From Candidatus Electronema sp. (GTDB lineage Bacteria; Desulfobacterota; Desulfobulbia; Desulfobulbales; Desulfobulbaceae), in contig JAPEVH010000003.1 of NCBI GenBank assembly GCA_026645415.1, positions 1 to 34,058 on the forward strand: a stretch of 34,058 nt of DNA, in the 5' to 3' direction. A program made the translations under genes and the position numbers. A model generated the notes under the pieces. That model was given only the letters and a program-made list of their open reading frames with translations, had not been told where the DNA came from and did no database searches. Below, piece after piece: positions 17,068-26,197 of this stretch; the stretch's first letter is position 1; each line of letters opens with the position of its first letter.

Positions 17068-18075
17068 TCAGAACTGTCTCAAAAAGCGAAGGTCGTTCTC
17101 GTAATAAAGACGGATATCATCAATGCCGTACTTGAGCATGGCAATGCGCTCCACGCCGAGGCCAAAGGCAAAACCAGAGAACTGCTCTGAATCATAGCCA
17201 ACCATCTTCATGACTTCAGGGTCAATCATGCCTGCGCCAAGAATTTCAATCCAGCCGGTCTGCTTGCAGACTCGACAGCCTGCACCTTTGCAGATCACGC
17301 AGGCAATATCAACTTCTGCGCTTGGTTCAGTAAATGGAAAGAAACTTGGGCGAAAACGTAAAGGCAAGTCGCCGTCAAAAATGCGATTGGTAAAGAGCGT
17401 CAGCACGCCTTTCAAGTCAGCAAAAGAGACTTGGCGGTCAACCAAGAATCCCTCGACCTGATGAAACATCGGCGTATGAGTGATGTCAGAGTCACAACGA
17501 TAGACTTTACCCGGAGCAATGTAGCGGAGCGGCGGCTCCTGCTTTTCCATAATCCGGGCCTGCATGGTCGAAGTGTGGGTGCGCAGGAGCAGGGAATCTG
17601 ACACGTAGAAAGTGTCGTGCATGTCTCTGGCCGGATGATGGGCCGGAATGTTGAGAGCCTCAAAGTTGTAGTGATCGGTCTCAACGTCTGGGCCTTCAGC
17701 CACAGCAAAACCCATGCCTTCAAAGACTGCACAGATTTCCTCCATCACTTGGGTAACAGGATGGAGCTTACCAAAGGGTACAAAACGACCCGGCAGGCTG
17801 AGGTCAAGAGCCTGTTTTGGAGGCAGGCTGCCAACCTCCAGAGCCTCTTTCCGAGCAAAAAAGAGGCTCTCAACCTCTTGCTTGACGGCATTTGCAAGCT
17901 GGCCCAAACGAGGACGGTCTTCTGAAGCAGCTTGACCAAGCTGCTTCATGGTATTGGCTAACAGCCCTTTGCGGCCTAGATACTTGACCCGAATTTCCTC
18001 CAGCTCGACCAAGCTGCTGACCGCTGTAAAAGCGGTCTCAGCCTCGGTCTGGAGCCTGTGCAGCGTTTCTTCCAT
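17068..18075 (-). CDS. pheS: Phenylalanyl-tRNA synthetase alpha subunit
   Basis: The catalytic class II subunit, 335 residues. It has the N-terminal coiled-coil tRNA-binding arm (about 1-90, containing [11 protein letters not shown]), motif 2 region [18 protein letters not shown], the [15 protein letters not shown] segment and motif 3 [19 protein letters not shown] near the C-terminus. [12 protein letters not shown], a family hallmark, is present. The start overlaps the rplT stop by one base, as in the classical rplT-pheS junction. After the stop there is no pheT; instead comes a 760-base gap and a cassette of unrelated genes, so the two subunits are expressed from separated genes. Confidence 0.97.
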   Translation of the reverse strand: MEETLHRLQTEAETAFTAVSSLVELEEIRVKYLGRKGLLANTMKQLGQAASEDRPRLGQLANAVKQEVESLFFARKEALEVGSLPPKQALDLSLPGRFVPFGKLHPVTQVMEEICAVFEGMGFAVAEGPDVETDHYNFEALNIPAHHPARDMHDTFYVSDSLLLRTHTSTMQARIMEKQEPPLRYIAPGKVYRCDSDITHTPMFHQVEGFLVDRQVSFADLKGVLTLFTNRIFDGDLPLRFRPSFFPFTEPSAEVDIACVICKGAGCRVCKQTGWIEILGAGMIDPEVMKMVGYDSEQFSGFAFGLGVERIAMLKYGIDDIRLYYENDLRFLRQF

Positions 18076-18440
18076 CAGGCAGTAGCTTCTTGCTGTCCGA
18101 CAGCTTGTTTCACCAGCGCACTGAAAGCACTAGGATCAACAATCGCCAGATTAGAGAGAACCTTACGGTCTAACTCGATCCCAGCTTGGCTCAGGCCATG
18201 AATCAGCTTGCTGTAGCTGATGCCGTTCAATTTGGCAGCCGCACCAATACGGGTGATCCACAGGCTGCGGAAATCCCGTTTTTTGGTGCGTCGGTCGCGG
18301 TACGCATAGCAGAGAGCACGATCAACTGCTTCGGCAGCAGTGCGGAAAAGACGGCTTCTGCCACCCCGGTACCCTTTCGCCAATTTTAGGACTTTATTTC
18401 TTCTCTGGCGGGCCTTAAACCCGCGTGTGACGCGTGGCAT
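18075..18440 (-). CDS. rplT: 50S ribosomal protein L20
   Basis: A primary 23S rRNA-binding protein of 121 residues. [20 protein letters not shown] and [13 protein letters not shown] are the characteristic basic N-terminal motifs, and [12 protein letters not shown] matches the conserved core. It lies 36 bases after rpmI with a GGAG 12 bases upstream of the ATG. In other bacteria L20 represses its own operon through the leader or rpmI-rplT mRNA; such feedback is possible here but not shown. Confidence 0.98.
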   Translation of the reverse strand: MPRVTRGFKARQRRNKVLKLAKGYRGGRSRLFRTAAEAVDRALCYAYRDRRTKKRDFRSLWITRIGAAAKLNGISYSKLIHGLSQAGIELDRKVLSNLAIVDPSAFSALVKQAVGQQEATA

Positions 18441-18476
18441 AGTGGTTATGTACTCCGTTCTTGCTAAAAATTCAAA

Positions 18477-18674
18477 TTACAGGTAGGGAAGCATCCGCCG
18501 CACTGCTTTGGTATCCACTGCGGCTAATATGTTCGACTGACGCAGCCGCCGTTTCCGCTTGGCATTCTTAGAAGTCAGAATGTGCGAACCAAAAGATTTA
18601 CCATAACGGACTTTACCGCTTGCGGTTATCTTGAAGCGCTTGGCTGCGCCCCGATGGGTTTTCATTTTAGGCAT
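18477..18674 (-). CDS. rpmI: 50S ribosomal protein L35
   Basis: A small basic ribosomal protein of 65 residues. MPKMKTHRGAAKRFKITASG at the N-terminus and RRMLPYL at the C-terminus are the standard L35 ends. A strong AAGGAG lies seven bases before the ATG. It stands between infC and rplT in the conserved order. Confidence 0.98.
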   Translation of the reverse strand: MPKMKTHRGAAKRFKITASGKVRYGKSFGSHILTSKNAKRKRRLRQSNILAAVDTKAVRRMLPYL

Positions 18675-18751
18675 GATATTCTCCTTGCCGCGCAGGAACA
18701 GAGCGAGAATGCCCAGCCTACGCTGATTTTCTTATTGCTGCTATGAGATTT

Positions 18752-19300
18752 TCAGGGCTTTGGCCCGACAAACATAACCATTTGCCGTCCTTCCAAGGTT
18801 GGTTCTTGAAGAATGACACAGTCCTCACGCAGGGCATCAGCGACTTTTTTGATTGCTTCTCTGCCCACGGTCTCGGCATGAACGATCTCTCTGCCTCGGA
18901 ACTGCATGGTTATTTTGACTTTGCTTTTCTTTTCAACAAATTTCAAGATGTTCTTGATTTTGAAATCAAGATCATGCTCTTCGGTTTTGGGCCGGAATTT
19001 AACTTCCTTGACATCAATAACAGTCTGCTTTTTCTTCGCCTCCTGCTGCTTTTTCTTCAGCTCGTAGCGATACTTGTCATAATTCATGACCCGACAGACC
19101 GGCGGCGTGGCCTTGTCAGATATTTCCACCAGATCCAGCCCCTGCTCGGCAGCGATTTGGCGAGCCTTAGCAGCAGAGACTACACCGAGCTGCTCCCCAT
19201 CATCACCGATCAGGCGAACTTCAGGGTAGCGAACTTCTTCATTAATGCGGACTCTGATTTCCTGCTGCGCACTTTTCCTACCACCTTTCCGTTTGTCCAT
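18752..19300 (-). CDS. infC: Translation initiation factor IF-3
   Basis: IF-3 binds the 30S subunit and enforces start-codon and initiator tRNA choice. The 182 residues contain the N-terminal domain (INEEVRYPEVRLIGDDGEQL, about 20-39), the lysine-rich linker (about 90-105) and the C-terminal domain with VKITMQFRGREIVH. A basic leader of about 18 residues precedes the usual start. The start here is ATG, with GGAG only four bases before it, whereas many bacteria use a rare start codon for autoregulation. It begins 12 bases after the thrS stop. Confidence 0.96.
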   Translation of the reverse strand: MDKRKGGRKSAQQEIRVRINEEVRYPEVRLIGDDGEQLGVVSAAKARQIAAEQGLDLVEISDKATPPVCRVMNYDKYRYELKKKQQEAKKKQTVIDVKEVKFRPKTEEHDLDFKIKNILKFVEKKSKVKITMQFRGREIVHAETVGREAIKKVADALREDCVILQEPTLEGRQMVMFVGPKP

Positions 19301-19312
19301 TCTCTCCGTTTG

Positions 19313-21247
19313 TCAAACTGCTTTTTCTTCGCATTCTTGGCGCACCATGGCCAAGAAATCCTGCGGCGACATGGGGGGTAAATTCTCGCCACTGCGTTTA
19401 CGCACGGTGATGGTACCCTCCTCCATTTCTCGATCGCCCGCAATGAGCATATAGGGAGTCTTCATAAGCTGGGCCTCCCTGATTTTATAATTCAGTTTTT
19501 CATTGCGTAGATCGCCCTCAACCCGTAGACCTGCCTGCCGTAGTTCGGCTAGCACTTGGCTACAGTAGGCAGCTTGGCTATCTGTAATATTCATGATCCG
19601 CGCCTGCTCAGGGGCCAGCCAAAGCGGGAAAGCACCTGCATACTGCTCGATCAGGACACCAATAAAACGCTCTAGCGATCCCATGAGAGCACGGTGAATC
19701 ATGATTGGCTGATGCTCGGCTCCATCTTGACCAGTGTAGCACATGCCAAAACGTTCAGGCAGATTAAAATCTACCTGAATTGTTGAACATTGCCAAGAGC
19801 GGCCTAGTTGATCTTTAATTTTTATATCAATCTTTGGCCCATAGAACACGCCCTCTCCCGGATCAACCGAATAAGCCAATCCTTTTTTGTCCATAGCCTG
19901 CTGGAGAGCTTGGGTAGCCAGTTCCCAATGCGCATCGCTGCCCACGTATTTTGCTGGACGGGTAGAGAGATAAACATCATACTCACTGAAACCAAAGGTT
20001 TGCAGAACCTGTAGGTTGAGGTCAATAATGTTAAAAATCTCTTCTTCAAGCTGATCAAGGCGGCAGAAAATATGGGCATCGTCTTGGGTAAAACCACGGA
20101 CGCGCATTAGACCATGCAGGGCACCAGCCCGTTCGTAGCGATAGACTGTGCCTAGCTCACACCAGCGAATAGGAAATTCTCTATAACTATGTGGTTCTGC
20201 TTTGTAAATGCCAATATGGAAGGGACAGTTCATCGGCTTGAGCTGATAAGCAACTTCATCAATGCTCATGGCCGAGTACATATTCTCGGCATAGAAATCT
20301 AAATGGCCAGAAGTCTTCCATAAATCTTGGCGGGCAATGTGCGGGGTACAGATGAGCTGGTAGCCGTTTTTATAGTGAGCATCTTTCCAGTAATCTTCAA
20401 TTAGCCGCCTGAGTTGGGCACCACGCGGTTGCCAAAGGGGCAGGCCCGGCCCGATCTCATCCTGAATCGTGAACAGCTTCAGTTCCTTGCCCAGCTTGCG
20501 ATGATCACGCCGCTTGGCTTCTTCCAGTCGCTCCAGATACTGCTTTAGCTCTTTCTGATCAAAAAAAGCGGTGCCGTAAATCCTCGTCAACATGGGGTTC
20601 TTTTCATCGCCCCGCCAATAGGAACCAGCCACGCGCAACAGCTTGAACGTCTTCAGCCAAGAGGTGTCCGGGACATGCGGCCCTCGGCAAAGGTCTATAA
20701 AATTACCCTGCTGATAAAGTGATACGCTCTCTGCACCATTTGTAGCTAAATCTTTGATCAACGCAACTTTATAAGTTTCGTTTTGCTTGCTGAAAAAGTC
20801 TATGGCCTCGGCAATCGGCACTTCGCGGCGGGAAAACGGCAGAGCCGCCTTGACAATGGCCGCCATCTTCTCTTCAATCGCCTCGAAATCGTCAGGCGTG
20901 AAGGCGGTTGGTCGATCAAAATCATAATAATAGCCGTCTTCAATCGCCGGGCCAATCGCTACCTTAACCTCTTGCCCGTACAGTTCTTTAACTGCCTGGG
21001 CCATGATATGCGCCGCAGAGTGGCGGAGTATATGCAATCCTTGTTCTGATGCGGCAGGGATCAACTCCAACGTAGCATCTTCTTGTAAGGATGTGGACAA
21101 ATCAACAATACTGCCGTTGCAGCGTACCGCTACAGCCTGTTTGCGCTGCTTACCAGAGACCAGTTCCTTGAGTGCATCAAGAACAGAAGTGCTGATCGGA
21201 AGGTGCTTTGCTTCTCCGCCGGAGATGGAAACTGCAATGGAAGTCAT
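19313..21247 (-). CDS. thrS: Threonyl-tRNA synthetase
   Basis: Charges tRNA-Thr and edits mis-attached serine. The 644 residues show a TGS domain (about 1-62), the SAD editing domain with HSAAHIMAQAV (the HxxxH metal/editing motif), the class II core with YRYERAGALHGLMRVRGFTQ (motif 2) and the zinc-binding MNCPFH, motif 3 around HRALMGSLERFIGVLIE, and the C-terminal anticodon-binding domain. The ATG was chosen; a TTG six codons upstream in frame is possible. No strong ribosome-binding site precedes either. It follows tRNA-Val and an intrinsic terminator by only 38 bases, so it may be read from the tRNA promoter by partial read-through or from a weak promoter inside the leader. Confidence 0.96.
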   Translation of the reverse strand: MTSIAVSISGGEAKHLPISTSVLDALKELVSGKQRKQAVAVRCNGSIVDLSTSLQEDATLELIPAASEQGLHILRHSAAHIMAQAVKELYGQEVKVAIGPAIEDGYYYDFDRPTAFTPDDFEAIEEKMAAIVKAALPFSRREVPIAEAIDFFSKQNETYKVALIKDLATNGAESVSLYQQGNFIDLCRGPHVPDTSWLKTFKLLRVAGSYWRGDEKNPMLTRIYGTAFFDQKELKQYLERLEEAKRRDHRKLGKELKLFTIQDEIGPGLPLWQPRGAQLRRLIEDYWKDAHYKNGYQLICTPHIARQDLWKTSGHLDFYAENMYSAMSIDEVAYQLKPMNCPFHIGIYKAEPHSYREFPIRWCELGTVYRYERAGALHGLMRVRGFTQDDAHIFCRLDQLEEEIFNIIDLNLQVLQTFGFSEYDVYLSTRPAKYVGSDAHWELATQALQQAMDKKGLAYSVDPGEGVFYGPKIDIKIKDQLGRSWQCSTIQVDFNLPERFGMCYTGQDGAEHQPIMIHRALMGSLERFIGVLIEQYAGAFPLWLAPEQARIMNITDSQAAYCSQVLAELRQAGLRVEGDLRNEKLNYKIREAQLMKTPYMLIAGDREMEEGTITVRKRSGENLPPMSPQDFLAMVRQECEEKAV

Positions 21248-21285
21248 GGGTTTTGCCGCTGACAAGTTCAGTTAAAAAAAGAACC

Positions 21286-21337
21286 AAAAAAGGAAAGGCT
21301 AACAGGTCAGACGCGCTTCATCTGCCCCTTAGCCTTT
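21286..21337 (-). terminator. Intrinsic terminator between tRNA-Val and thrS
   Basis: Minus-strand AAAGGCTAA (21329-21337) pairs with TTAGCCTTT (21294-21302), with a smaller inner CAGA/TCTG hairpin, followed by CCTTTTTT. It ends the tRNA transcript. Because thrS starts just after it, it could also act as an attenuator for the operon. Confidence 0.85.
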
Positions 21338-21358
21338 ATGCCCTTTTACACTAAAAAT

Positions 21359-21433
21359 TGGTAGGCACGGGCGGTTTCGAACCGCCGACCTCTACCGTGT
21401 CAAGGTAGCGCTCTCCCCCTGAGCTACGCGCCT
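21359..21433 (-). tRNA. tRNA-Val (anticodon GAC)
   Basis: A 75-base cloverleaf with encoded CCA. The acceptor pairs AGGCGCG with CGTGCCT (one G-U), the anticodon arm is CTACC-TTGACAC-GGTAG giving GAC, and the T arm is GGCGG-TTCGAAA-CCGCC. The discriminator is A. It decodes valine GUC/GUU codons. A near-consensus promoter lies 59-66 bases upstream of its 5' end. Confidence 0.96.
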
Positions 21434-21498
21434 GCAATATAACGTTACGTTTCAGAAGAGTGCTGGCCGCTGACTGCGAGCATCACGTTTCGGAGTGC

Positions 21499-21527
21499 AT
21501 ATTACGCCATTAAAAGCAGAATGTCAA
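21499..21527 (-). promoter_or_regulatory. Strong sigma70-type promoter for tRNA-Val (and possibly thrS operon)
   Basis: On the minus strand TTGACA (21522-21527) and TAATAT (21499-21504) are separated by 17 bases, the optimum. The start site would be near 21492, giving a leader of about 59 bases before the mature tRNA. Confidence 0.82.
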
Positions 21528-21609
21528 TTACCAGTAAACAGATGCTGTTGTCAAGGAAAAATAGAAGGAAAGATAAATTTTTATATACGAATGACTTATC
21601 TTCCTGTCG

Positions 21610-22950
21610 TTAAAGGTGCTGCATTCTTGCGGCAAAGAAACCATCAATCTCTTCGCTTGGCAATGGTGCGAAGCAGCCCTGCTTATCAAGTAATCCGGCT
21701 GCGGCGGACGGGAGCAATTCCTGACAGTTTGTCAGGCAAAAGCCTTTCTGGGAGGTTAAGAATCGCTCAAGTACCTGTTGATTTTCTTCTGGCTCAATAG
21801 AGCAGGTCGCATAGACCAGCACTCCATTTGTCGCAAGCAAAGGGGCGGCTGTTTTGAGTAGGCCAAGCTGCACAGTCTGATAGGTAGCAAAATCATCAGG
21901 CTGCCGATTCCAGCTAATATCCGGGTGCCTGCGAATCACGCCAGTGCCAGAGCAAGGTGCGTCCAAAAGAATGCCGTCAAAGGGTAAGGGTTGCGTCGCA
22001 GCAAAGTCTTCCAAGCTACCGTGAAAAATACTGACTCGCTTCTCCATCTGCTGGCGGGCTAAGTTTTCGCGCAAAAGGCGAACGCGGCGATCATCCGGTT
22101 CAACCGCAAGTAGCGAGGCACCCGCAGGCAGCAGCGCGGCCAAAGCACAGGTTTTACCACCTAGACCAGCGCAGCCGTCTAAATAACGACCTTGTTCTTT
22201 AAACGGGCCAAGGAGCATACAGGCAAGCTGGGCAGCCTGATCCTGCACCTGAAACAGTCCTTCCGTAAAACTAGGCAGGGTCGTGACTGCGCCACGCCAT
22301 TCAGGTACGAGAAGACTGTCTGGCGCATAGCGGCCCGGTATGCTGTTAATGCCCTGCCCTGCTAGTTGCTGGGCTAATTTCTCTCGTTCTATACCCAAGC
22401 TATGCAGGCAGAGTTGTGGCTCCAAACTGTTCATCGTACAGATGGCCTGCATTGCCTCCTTGCCAAAATGCTGCTGCCAGCGTTCGCTTAACCACGCTGG
22501 ATAATCGATTTCCGAACCAAAAGATTCAGGCTGAGGCAGACTCTCCTTTTGCCGGGTTATGCTCCGCAGCACCCCATTGACAAAGCCAAGCAACCAAGCA
22601 GGTTGGCGCATTTTCTTCAAAGCAGCAACGGTCTCGTTGACTGCTGCTGCATCGGGTATGCGCTCCAAGAGGCAGAGCTGCAAAATACCGACCCGTAACG
22701 CTACTAAGGTCAGCGGCTTCATTTTACTTAAACTTGTCTTGGCAAAACGACTAATGATCTGATCAAGATAGCCTTGTCGCCGCAGCACCCCCATGACCAG
22801 CATAACTGCGAGCTGCCGATCTTCGCTGCTCAAACCAGAGGCATGGATCAAGGTGTCAATATAACCTTGGATAGGCTTGCCAGTGCCTGACCAGTTGGTA
22901 AGACAAGTAATGGCCAACCGCCGTGCAGCGAAACGTTCTTTGTCCTTCAT
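21610..22950 (-). CDS. rsmB: 16S rRNA (cytosine-967-C5) methyltransferase
   Basis: Methylates C967 of 16S rRNA. The 446 residues have an N-terminal NusB-like helical domain (about 5-140, with RLAITCLTNW and ERIPDAAAVNETVA) and a C-terminal Rossmann methyltransferase domain with the SAM motif LDGCAGLGGKTCALAALLP, motif IV DAPCSGTG (Cys333) and motif VI TCSIEPEEN (Cys383), the two catalytic cysteines of RNA m5C enzymes. Length and motifs are normal. The ATG has no obvious ribosome-binding site. It lies downstream of the katA terminator and upstream of the tRNA-Val promoter. Confidence 0.95.
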   Translation of the reverse strand: MKDKERFAARRLAITCLTNWSGTGKPIQGYIDTLIHASGLSSEDRQLAVMLVMGVLRRQGYLDQIISRFAKTSLSKMKPLTLVALRVGILQLCLLERIPDAAAVNETVAALKKMRQPAWLLGFVNGVLRSITRQKESLPQPESFGSEIDYPAWLSERWQQHFGKEAMQAICTMNSLEPQLCLHSLGIEREKLAQQLAGQGINSIPGRYAPDSLLVPEWRGAVTTLPSFTEGLFQVQDQAAQLACMLLGPFKEQGRYLDGCAGLGGKTCALAALLPAGASLLAVEPDDRRVRLLRENLARQQMEKRVSIFHGSLEDFAATQPLPFDGILLDAPCSGTGVIRRHPDISWNRQPDDFATYQTVQLGLLKTAAPLLATNGVLVYATCSIEPEENQQVLERFLTSQKGFCLTNCQELLPSAAAGLLDKQGCFAPLPSEEIDGFFAARMQHL

Positions 22951-22973
22951 AATTGGGAAGAAAACTTGCGGAT

Positions 22974-23002
22974 AAAAAAACGGACTACAGTTTTGTAGTC
23001 CG
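22974..23002 (-). terminator. Rho-independent terminator of katA
   Basis: Minus-strand CGGACTACA-AAAC-TGTAGTCCG is a perfect 9-bp stem with a 4-base loop, followed by seven T residues. It starts 12 bases after the catalase stop. Confidence 0.93.
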
Positions 23003-23013
23003 CTGGCGTATGT

Positions 23014-24453
23014 TTACAGTCCTAAAGCCTTGGCCACACCTGCACCATAGGCTGGGTCGGCCTTTCCGCAGAGATAAATGTGCCGCCGTTTAATGTTGTC
23101 CGGTACATCACCCATTGCCCGCGCCGTGTTGTCAAAGAGAACTTGCTGCTGCTCTGCTGACATTAGGCGGAATAAATTGCCAGGCTGGCTGTAATAGTCG
23201 TTATTATCTTTGGGGTGACTCCAGTGATCCGCTGCACCACTCAAAGCCAAGGCAGGCTCGCGCATCTCTGGTTGCTCCTGCCATTCACCGTAGCTGTTTG
23301 GCTCGTAGCCCACCGTGCTCCCGCAATTGTCGTCCACGCGCATCTGGCCATCTCGATGAAAGGTATGCACTGGGCAACGAGCACGATTAACTGGAATCAG
23401 GTGATGATTGACACCAAGTCGGTAACGTTGCGCATCACCGTACGAGAAAAGGCGACCTTGCAGCATCTTGTCTGGCGAGAAACCAATACCTGGCACAATA
23501 TTGGCCGGATTAAAAGCAGCCTGTTCTACCTCAGCAAAGTAGTTGTCCGGGTTACGATTCAGCTCCAGCACACCCACGTCATGGAGTGGGTAATCTTGAT
23601 GCGGCCAAACCTTAGTGAGATCAAAGGGATTGAAAGGGAAGTTTTTGGCCTGCTCTTCAGTCATAACTTGAATCTTCATGTCCCATTTGGGGAACTCGCC
23701 CTTCTCAATGCTCTCATACAGATCGCGCTGATGACTTTCCCGGCATTTGCCGATAATCGCCTCTGCTTCAGCATCAGTGAGATTTTTGATACCCTGCTGG
23801 GTTTTGAAATGGAACTTAACCCAGACCCGCTCGCCTGCCGTGTTGATCAGGCTGTATGTGTGGCTGCCGTAGCCATTCATATTTCGGTACGATTTGGGAA
23901 TGCCCCGCTCACTCATAGTAATAGTGACTTGGTGTAGAGCTTCTGGTAGATTCGTCCAGAAATCCCAGTTATTACGTGCGCTGCGCAGATTGGTACGCGG
24001 GTCGCGTTTGACCGCATGATTGAGATCTGGGAACTTGAGCGGATCTTTGAGAAAAAAGACTGGCGTGTTATTGCCGACCAAATCCCAGTTACCTTCCTCA
24101 GTGTAGAACTTCATGGCAAAGCCGCGAATATCCCGCTCGGCATCTGCTGCGCCGCGCTCGCCAGCAACCGTGGAGAAGCGAACAAAGGCTTCGGTTTCTT
24201 TACCGACTTGCGAAAAAATTTTCGCCTTGGTGTACTGGCTAATATCGTGCGTAACCGTAAACTTACCAAAGGCACCAGAGCCTTTGGCGTGCATCCGACG
24301 CTCTGGGATAACCTCCCGGTCAAAATGGGCTAGTTTCTCCAAAAACCAAACATCTTGGAGTAGCATTGGGCCACGCGGCCCAGCGGTCATCACATTTTGA
24401 TTATCTACCACTGGTACGCCTACGTTGTTAGTGAGCTTCTTTTGTTCACTCAT
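23014..24453 (-). CDS. katA: Monofunctional haem catalase
   Basis: Converts hydrogen peroxide to water and oxygen in the cytoplasm. The 479 residues match the small-subunit (clade 3-like) catalases in length. Catalytic His55 lies in [12 protein letters not shown], Asn128 in [10 protein letters not shown], and the proximal haem ligand Tyr338 in [19 protein letters not shown]-site and wrapping segments appear complete. A strong GGAGGAG ribosome-binding site precedes the ATG by seven bases, and a perfect terminator follows, so this is a monocistronic, probably well expressed unit. A strict-anaerobe lineage does not always carry one, so its presence suggests oxygen exposure. It directly follows the Dnd cluster. 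Confidence 0.97.
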   Translation of the reverse strand: MSEQKKLTNNVGVPVVDNQNVMTAGPRGPMLLQDVWFLEKLAHFDREVIPERRMHAKGSGAFGKFTVTHDISQYTKAKIFSQVGKETEAFVRFSTVAGERGAADAERDIRGFAMKFYTEEGNWDLVGNNTPVFFLKDPLKFPDLNHAVKRDPRTNLRSARNNWDFWTNLPEALHQVTITMSERGIPKSYRNMNGYGSHTYSLINTAGERVWVKFHFKTQQGIKNLTDAEAEAIIGKCRESHQRDLYESIEKGEFPKWDMKIQVMTEEQAKNFPFNPFDLTKVWPHQDYPLHDVGVLELNRNPDNYFAEVEQAAFNPANIVPGIGFSPDKMLQGRLFSYGDAQRYRLGVNHHLIPVNRARCPVHTFHRDGQMRVDDNCGSTVGYEPNSYGEWQEQPEMREPALALSGAADHWSHPKDNNDYYSQPGNLFRLMSAEQQQVLFDNTARAMGDVPDNIKRRHIYLCGKADPAYGAGVAKALGL

Positions 24454-24524
24454 CGTGTGACTCCTCCAAGTAAGATTTACGTTGCTGGAACTTTTGGCAA
24501 CGTATGAGAATGCTTCTGTGTTTT

Positions 24525-24632
24525 CTACTTGCTTAATAAATGGATGATACTTTCCTTTTCCTCAGTGCTCAAAAAAACAGCAGCAGCATGATTTTCCATC
24601 CGCCCAACAGTATTGAAGTTCATAGATGTCAT
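24525..24632 (-). CDS. Possible 35-residue peptide upstream of katA
   Basis: An ATG-started minus-strand frame between the DndE-HerA gene and katA gives [20 protein letters not shown] and then [15 protein letters not shown]. The ending is reminiscent of the LSxEEKxxLxxLLxK helix that closes MarR-type regulators, so it could be a regulator remnant or a small unknown protein. No strong ribosome-binding site is seen. It may equally be a chance frame. Confidence 0.25.
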   Translation of the reverse strand: MTSMNFNTVGRMENHAAAVFLSTEEKESIIHLLSK

Positions 24633-24691
24633 TTTCCGTCTTAACTATCATTAGAACGAGATGGACATATTGTTCATTTTTCTCCGAAGAA

Positions 24692-26185
24692 TTATGCAAT
24701 GCCCCTCTGTTCTCGCCAATATTGTCTTGCTTGCCCGATAACTGTACTGCTGCCTAAACGCAATACTGCATCTCCTGTCTCTAAAGGGCGATTGATAATT
24801 TTTCCCAATATGCTTTTTTGCTCTTTTTCATTCAGCAAATGCGGAGAAAAGTGGATGCCACATGTGGCAAGATCAGCAAAATTTGTTCCCTGATCTCCTG
24901 ACGTAACAAATTTATCCGCGTCCTGTGATGCAAGCCAAACAGGAAATCCCCATGAGCGGCCCTGCCTAGCAAGCTGCCCAAGCAGTCCTGATTTCCCCTC
25001 TTTTGGCAGGATATGATGTGCTTCATCAATAAACAACACCATCTGAAGAGGTTGAATGTTATTCACTACTGGCAGGAGCTGATTTAGCTGTTTCATAATC
25101 AGATTAAGAATAAAGGCAACAGCAAGCACTTTTGTGTTGTTATCCGTTCCAAGTCCTTTAAAATCAATAATCTGAGATTGATGCAACCAGTCCTCCACAG
25201 GAATTGCGTCATGAGCATTGGTAAATAGATTAAACCGGGATATCTTGTCAATAATCGAAAATCCTTCACCAGTAACTCCCTGTAATTCAAGTTCGTTGAC
25301 CAAATTCTCGAAATCCGGTTGATCAAGGGCATCAAAAGCATTACGGATCGCCCGTTCTTGGGAAGCACTGAGCTGAGGAGCGAAGCTGCGGACTAATCCT
25401 GCAATTTCGGTAGAAATTTGGGCATCCTCTGTAGAAGTTTTTCCTTTGTATAATGGATTGATCGGCAAAGTAGAGGTGATCAACCGTGTATACTTCGCCC
25501 CGGTTTCCTCTAAAAAATTTGTTCTGTTTTCAGTCTGTCGAGGATTTTCCGGGGTATCTTCCAGCTCCCCCTTCAAGTCAAAGAATAAAAAACGAACTCC
25601 CTGCCGGGCAATTTGCGCTAGCATATCCAGTGCCAACTGGGTTTTGCCCCTTCCAGAACTTCCTGAAATAACAGTGAGGCCGTTACCACCAGCAGCGTTA
25701 ATAATCCACGGTTCGCCCTCAGTCAGAATAGACAATGATACAGGCTTGCTGATAATGTCCTGATCCTGAATCTTGCTGTCCGAAAAATTGGCGGCACAGC
25801 CGACAAAATTGCATTCCTTCAACAAGGAGGAGATAAAAATTGTCTGATCTTTTTTGCATTCCTCCCACAGCTCTTTCATGAGCTGACAACCATATTCAAC
25901 ATGCAACTTGAAAAGACGGCGGTATTTGCTTTCGTCAACAGTTTCGCCGTAGCGGTAATTGATCGCCGCCCGCACCAGTGAGCCAAGCTCATCGCCAGTA
26001 ATGGTGTCTTCCTGAAATTCTTTTCCTTGAGAATCCGAAATATTAAAACGTTCTGGTAGACCGCGACCAAGAGCCAAAAATAAGGCTGCGCGGCCAAGAA
26101 CACCTGGATTTCTGGCATTGACTCGATGGCAGACAGATTCTAAAAACTCGCCAGCCTCACTACTCACCTTGAAGTTAAACCCCAT
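24692..26185 (-). CDS. dndE: DndE-like domain fused to HerA/FtsK-type ATPase
   Basis: Third gene of the Dnd phosphorothioation cluster. Residues 1-120 resemble DndE, a small protein that binds nicked double-stranded DNA: VSSEAGEFLESVCHRVNARN, PGVLGRAALFLALGRG and GKEFQEDTITGDE follow the DndE pattern. Residues 150-497 form a P-loop ATPase of the HerA/FtsK/VirD4 type, with Walker A GSSGRGKT (175-182), FFDLKGELED, Walker B VLFIDEAHHI (D387, E388) and ARQGRSWGFPVWLASQD, typical of HerA. A normal DndE is about 110-130 residues, so this is a fusion or an elongated variant. It begins 12 bases after the dndD stop. The ATPase could translocate DNA during sulfur insertion or stand in for missing restriction proteins; both are inference. 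No hsd or dndFGH genes are next to it. Confidence 0.82.
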   Translation of the reverse strand: MGFNFKVSSEAGEFLESVCHRVNARNPGVLGRAALFLALGRGLPERFNISDSQGKEFQEDTITGDELGSLVRAAINYRYGETVDESKYRRLFKLHVEYGCQLMKELWEECKKDQTIFISSLLKECNFVGCAANFSDSKIQDQDIISKPVSLSILTEGEPWIINAAGGNGLTVISGSSGRGKTQLALDMLAQIARQGVRFLFFDLKGELEDTPENPRQTENRTNFLEETGAKYTRLITSTLPINPLYKGKTSTEDAQISTEIAGLVRSFAPQLSASQERAIRNAFDALDQPDFENLVNELELQGVTGEGFSIIDKISRFNLFTNAHDAIPVEDWLHQSQIIDFKGLGTDNNTKVLAVAFILNLIMKQLNQLLPVVNNIQPLQMVLFIDEAHHILPKEGKSGLLGQLARQGRSWGFPVWLASQDADKFVTSGDQGTNFADLATCGIHFSPHLLNEKEQKSILGKIINRPLETGDAVLRLGSSTVIGQARQYWREQRGIA

Positions 26186-26197
26186 AATATTCTCTAA

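Noticed and set aside
18743..19381. 212-codon plus-strand frame opposite infC
   Set aside because: Phenylalanine/leucine-rich antisense of the lysine-rich infC; typical artefact.
23215..23937. 240-codon plus-strand frame opposite katA
   Set aside because: Shadow of the catalase gene; no motif, no start context.
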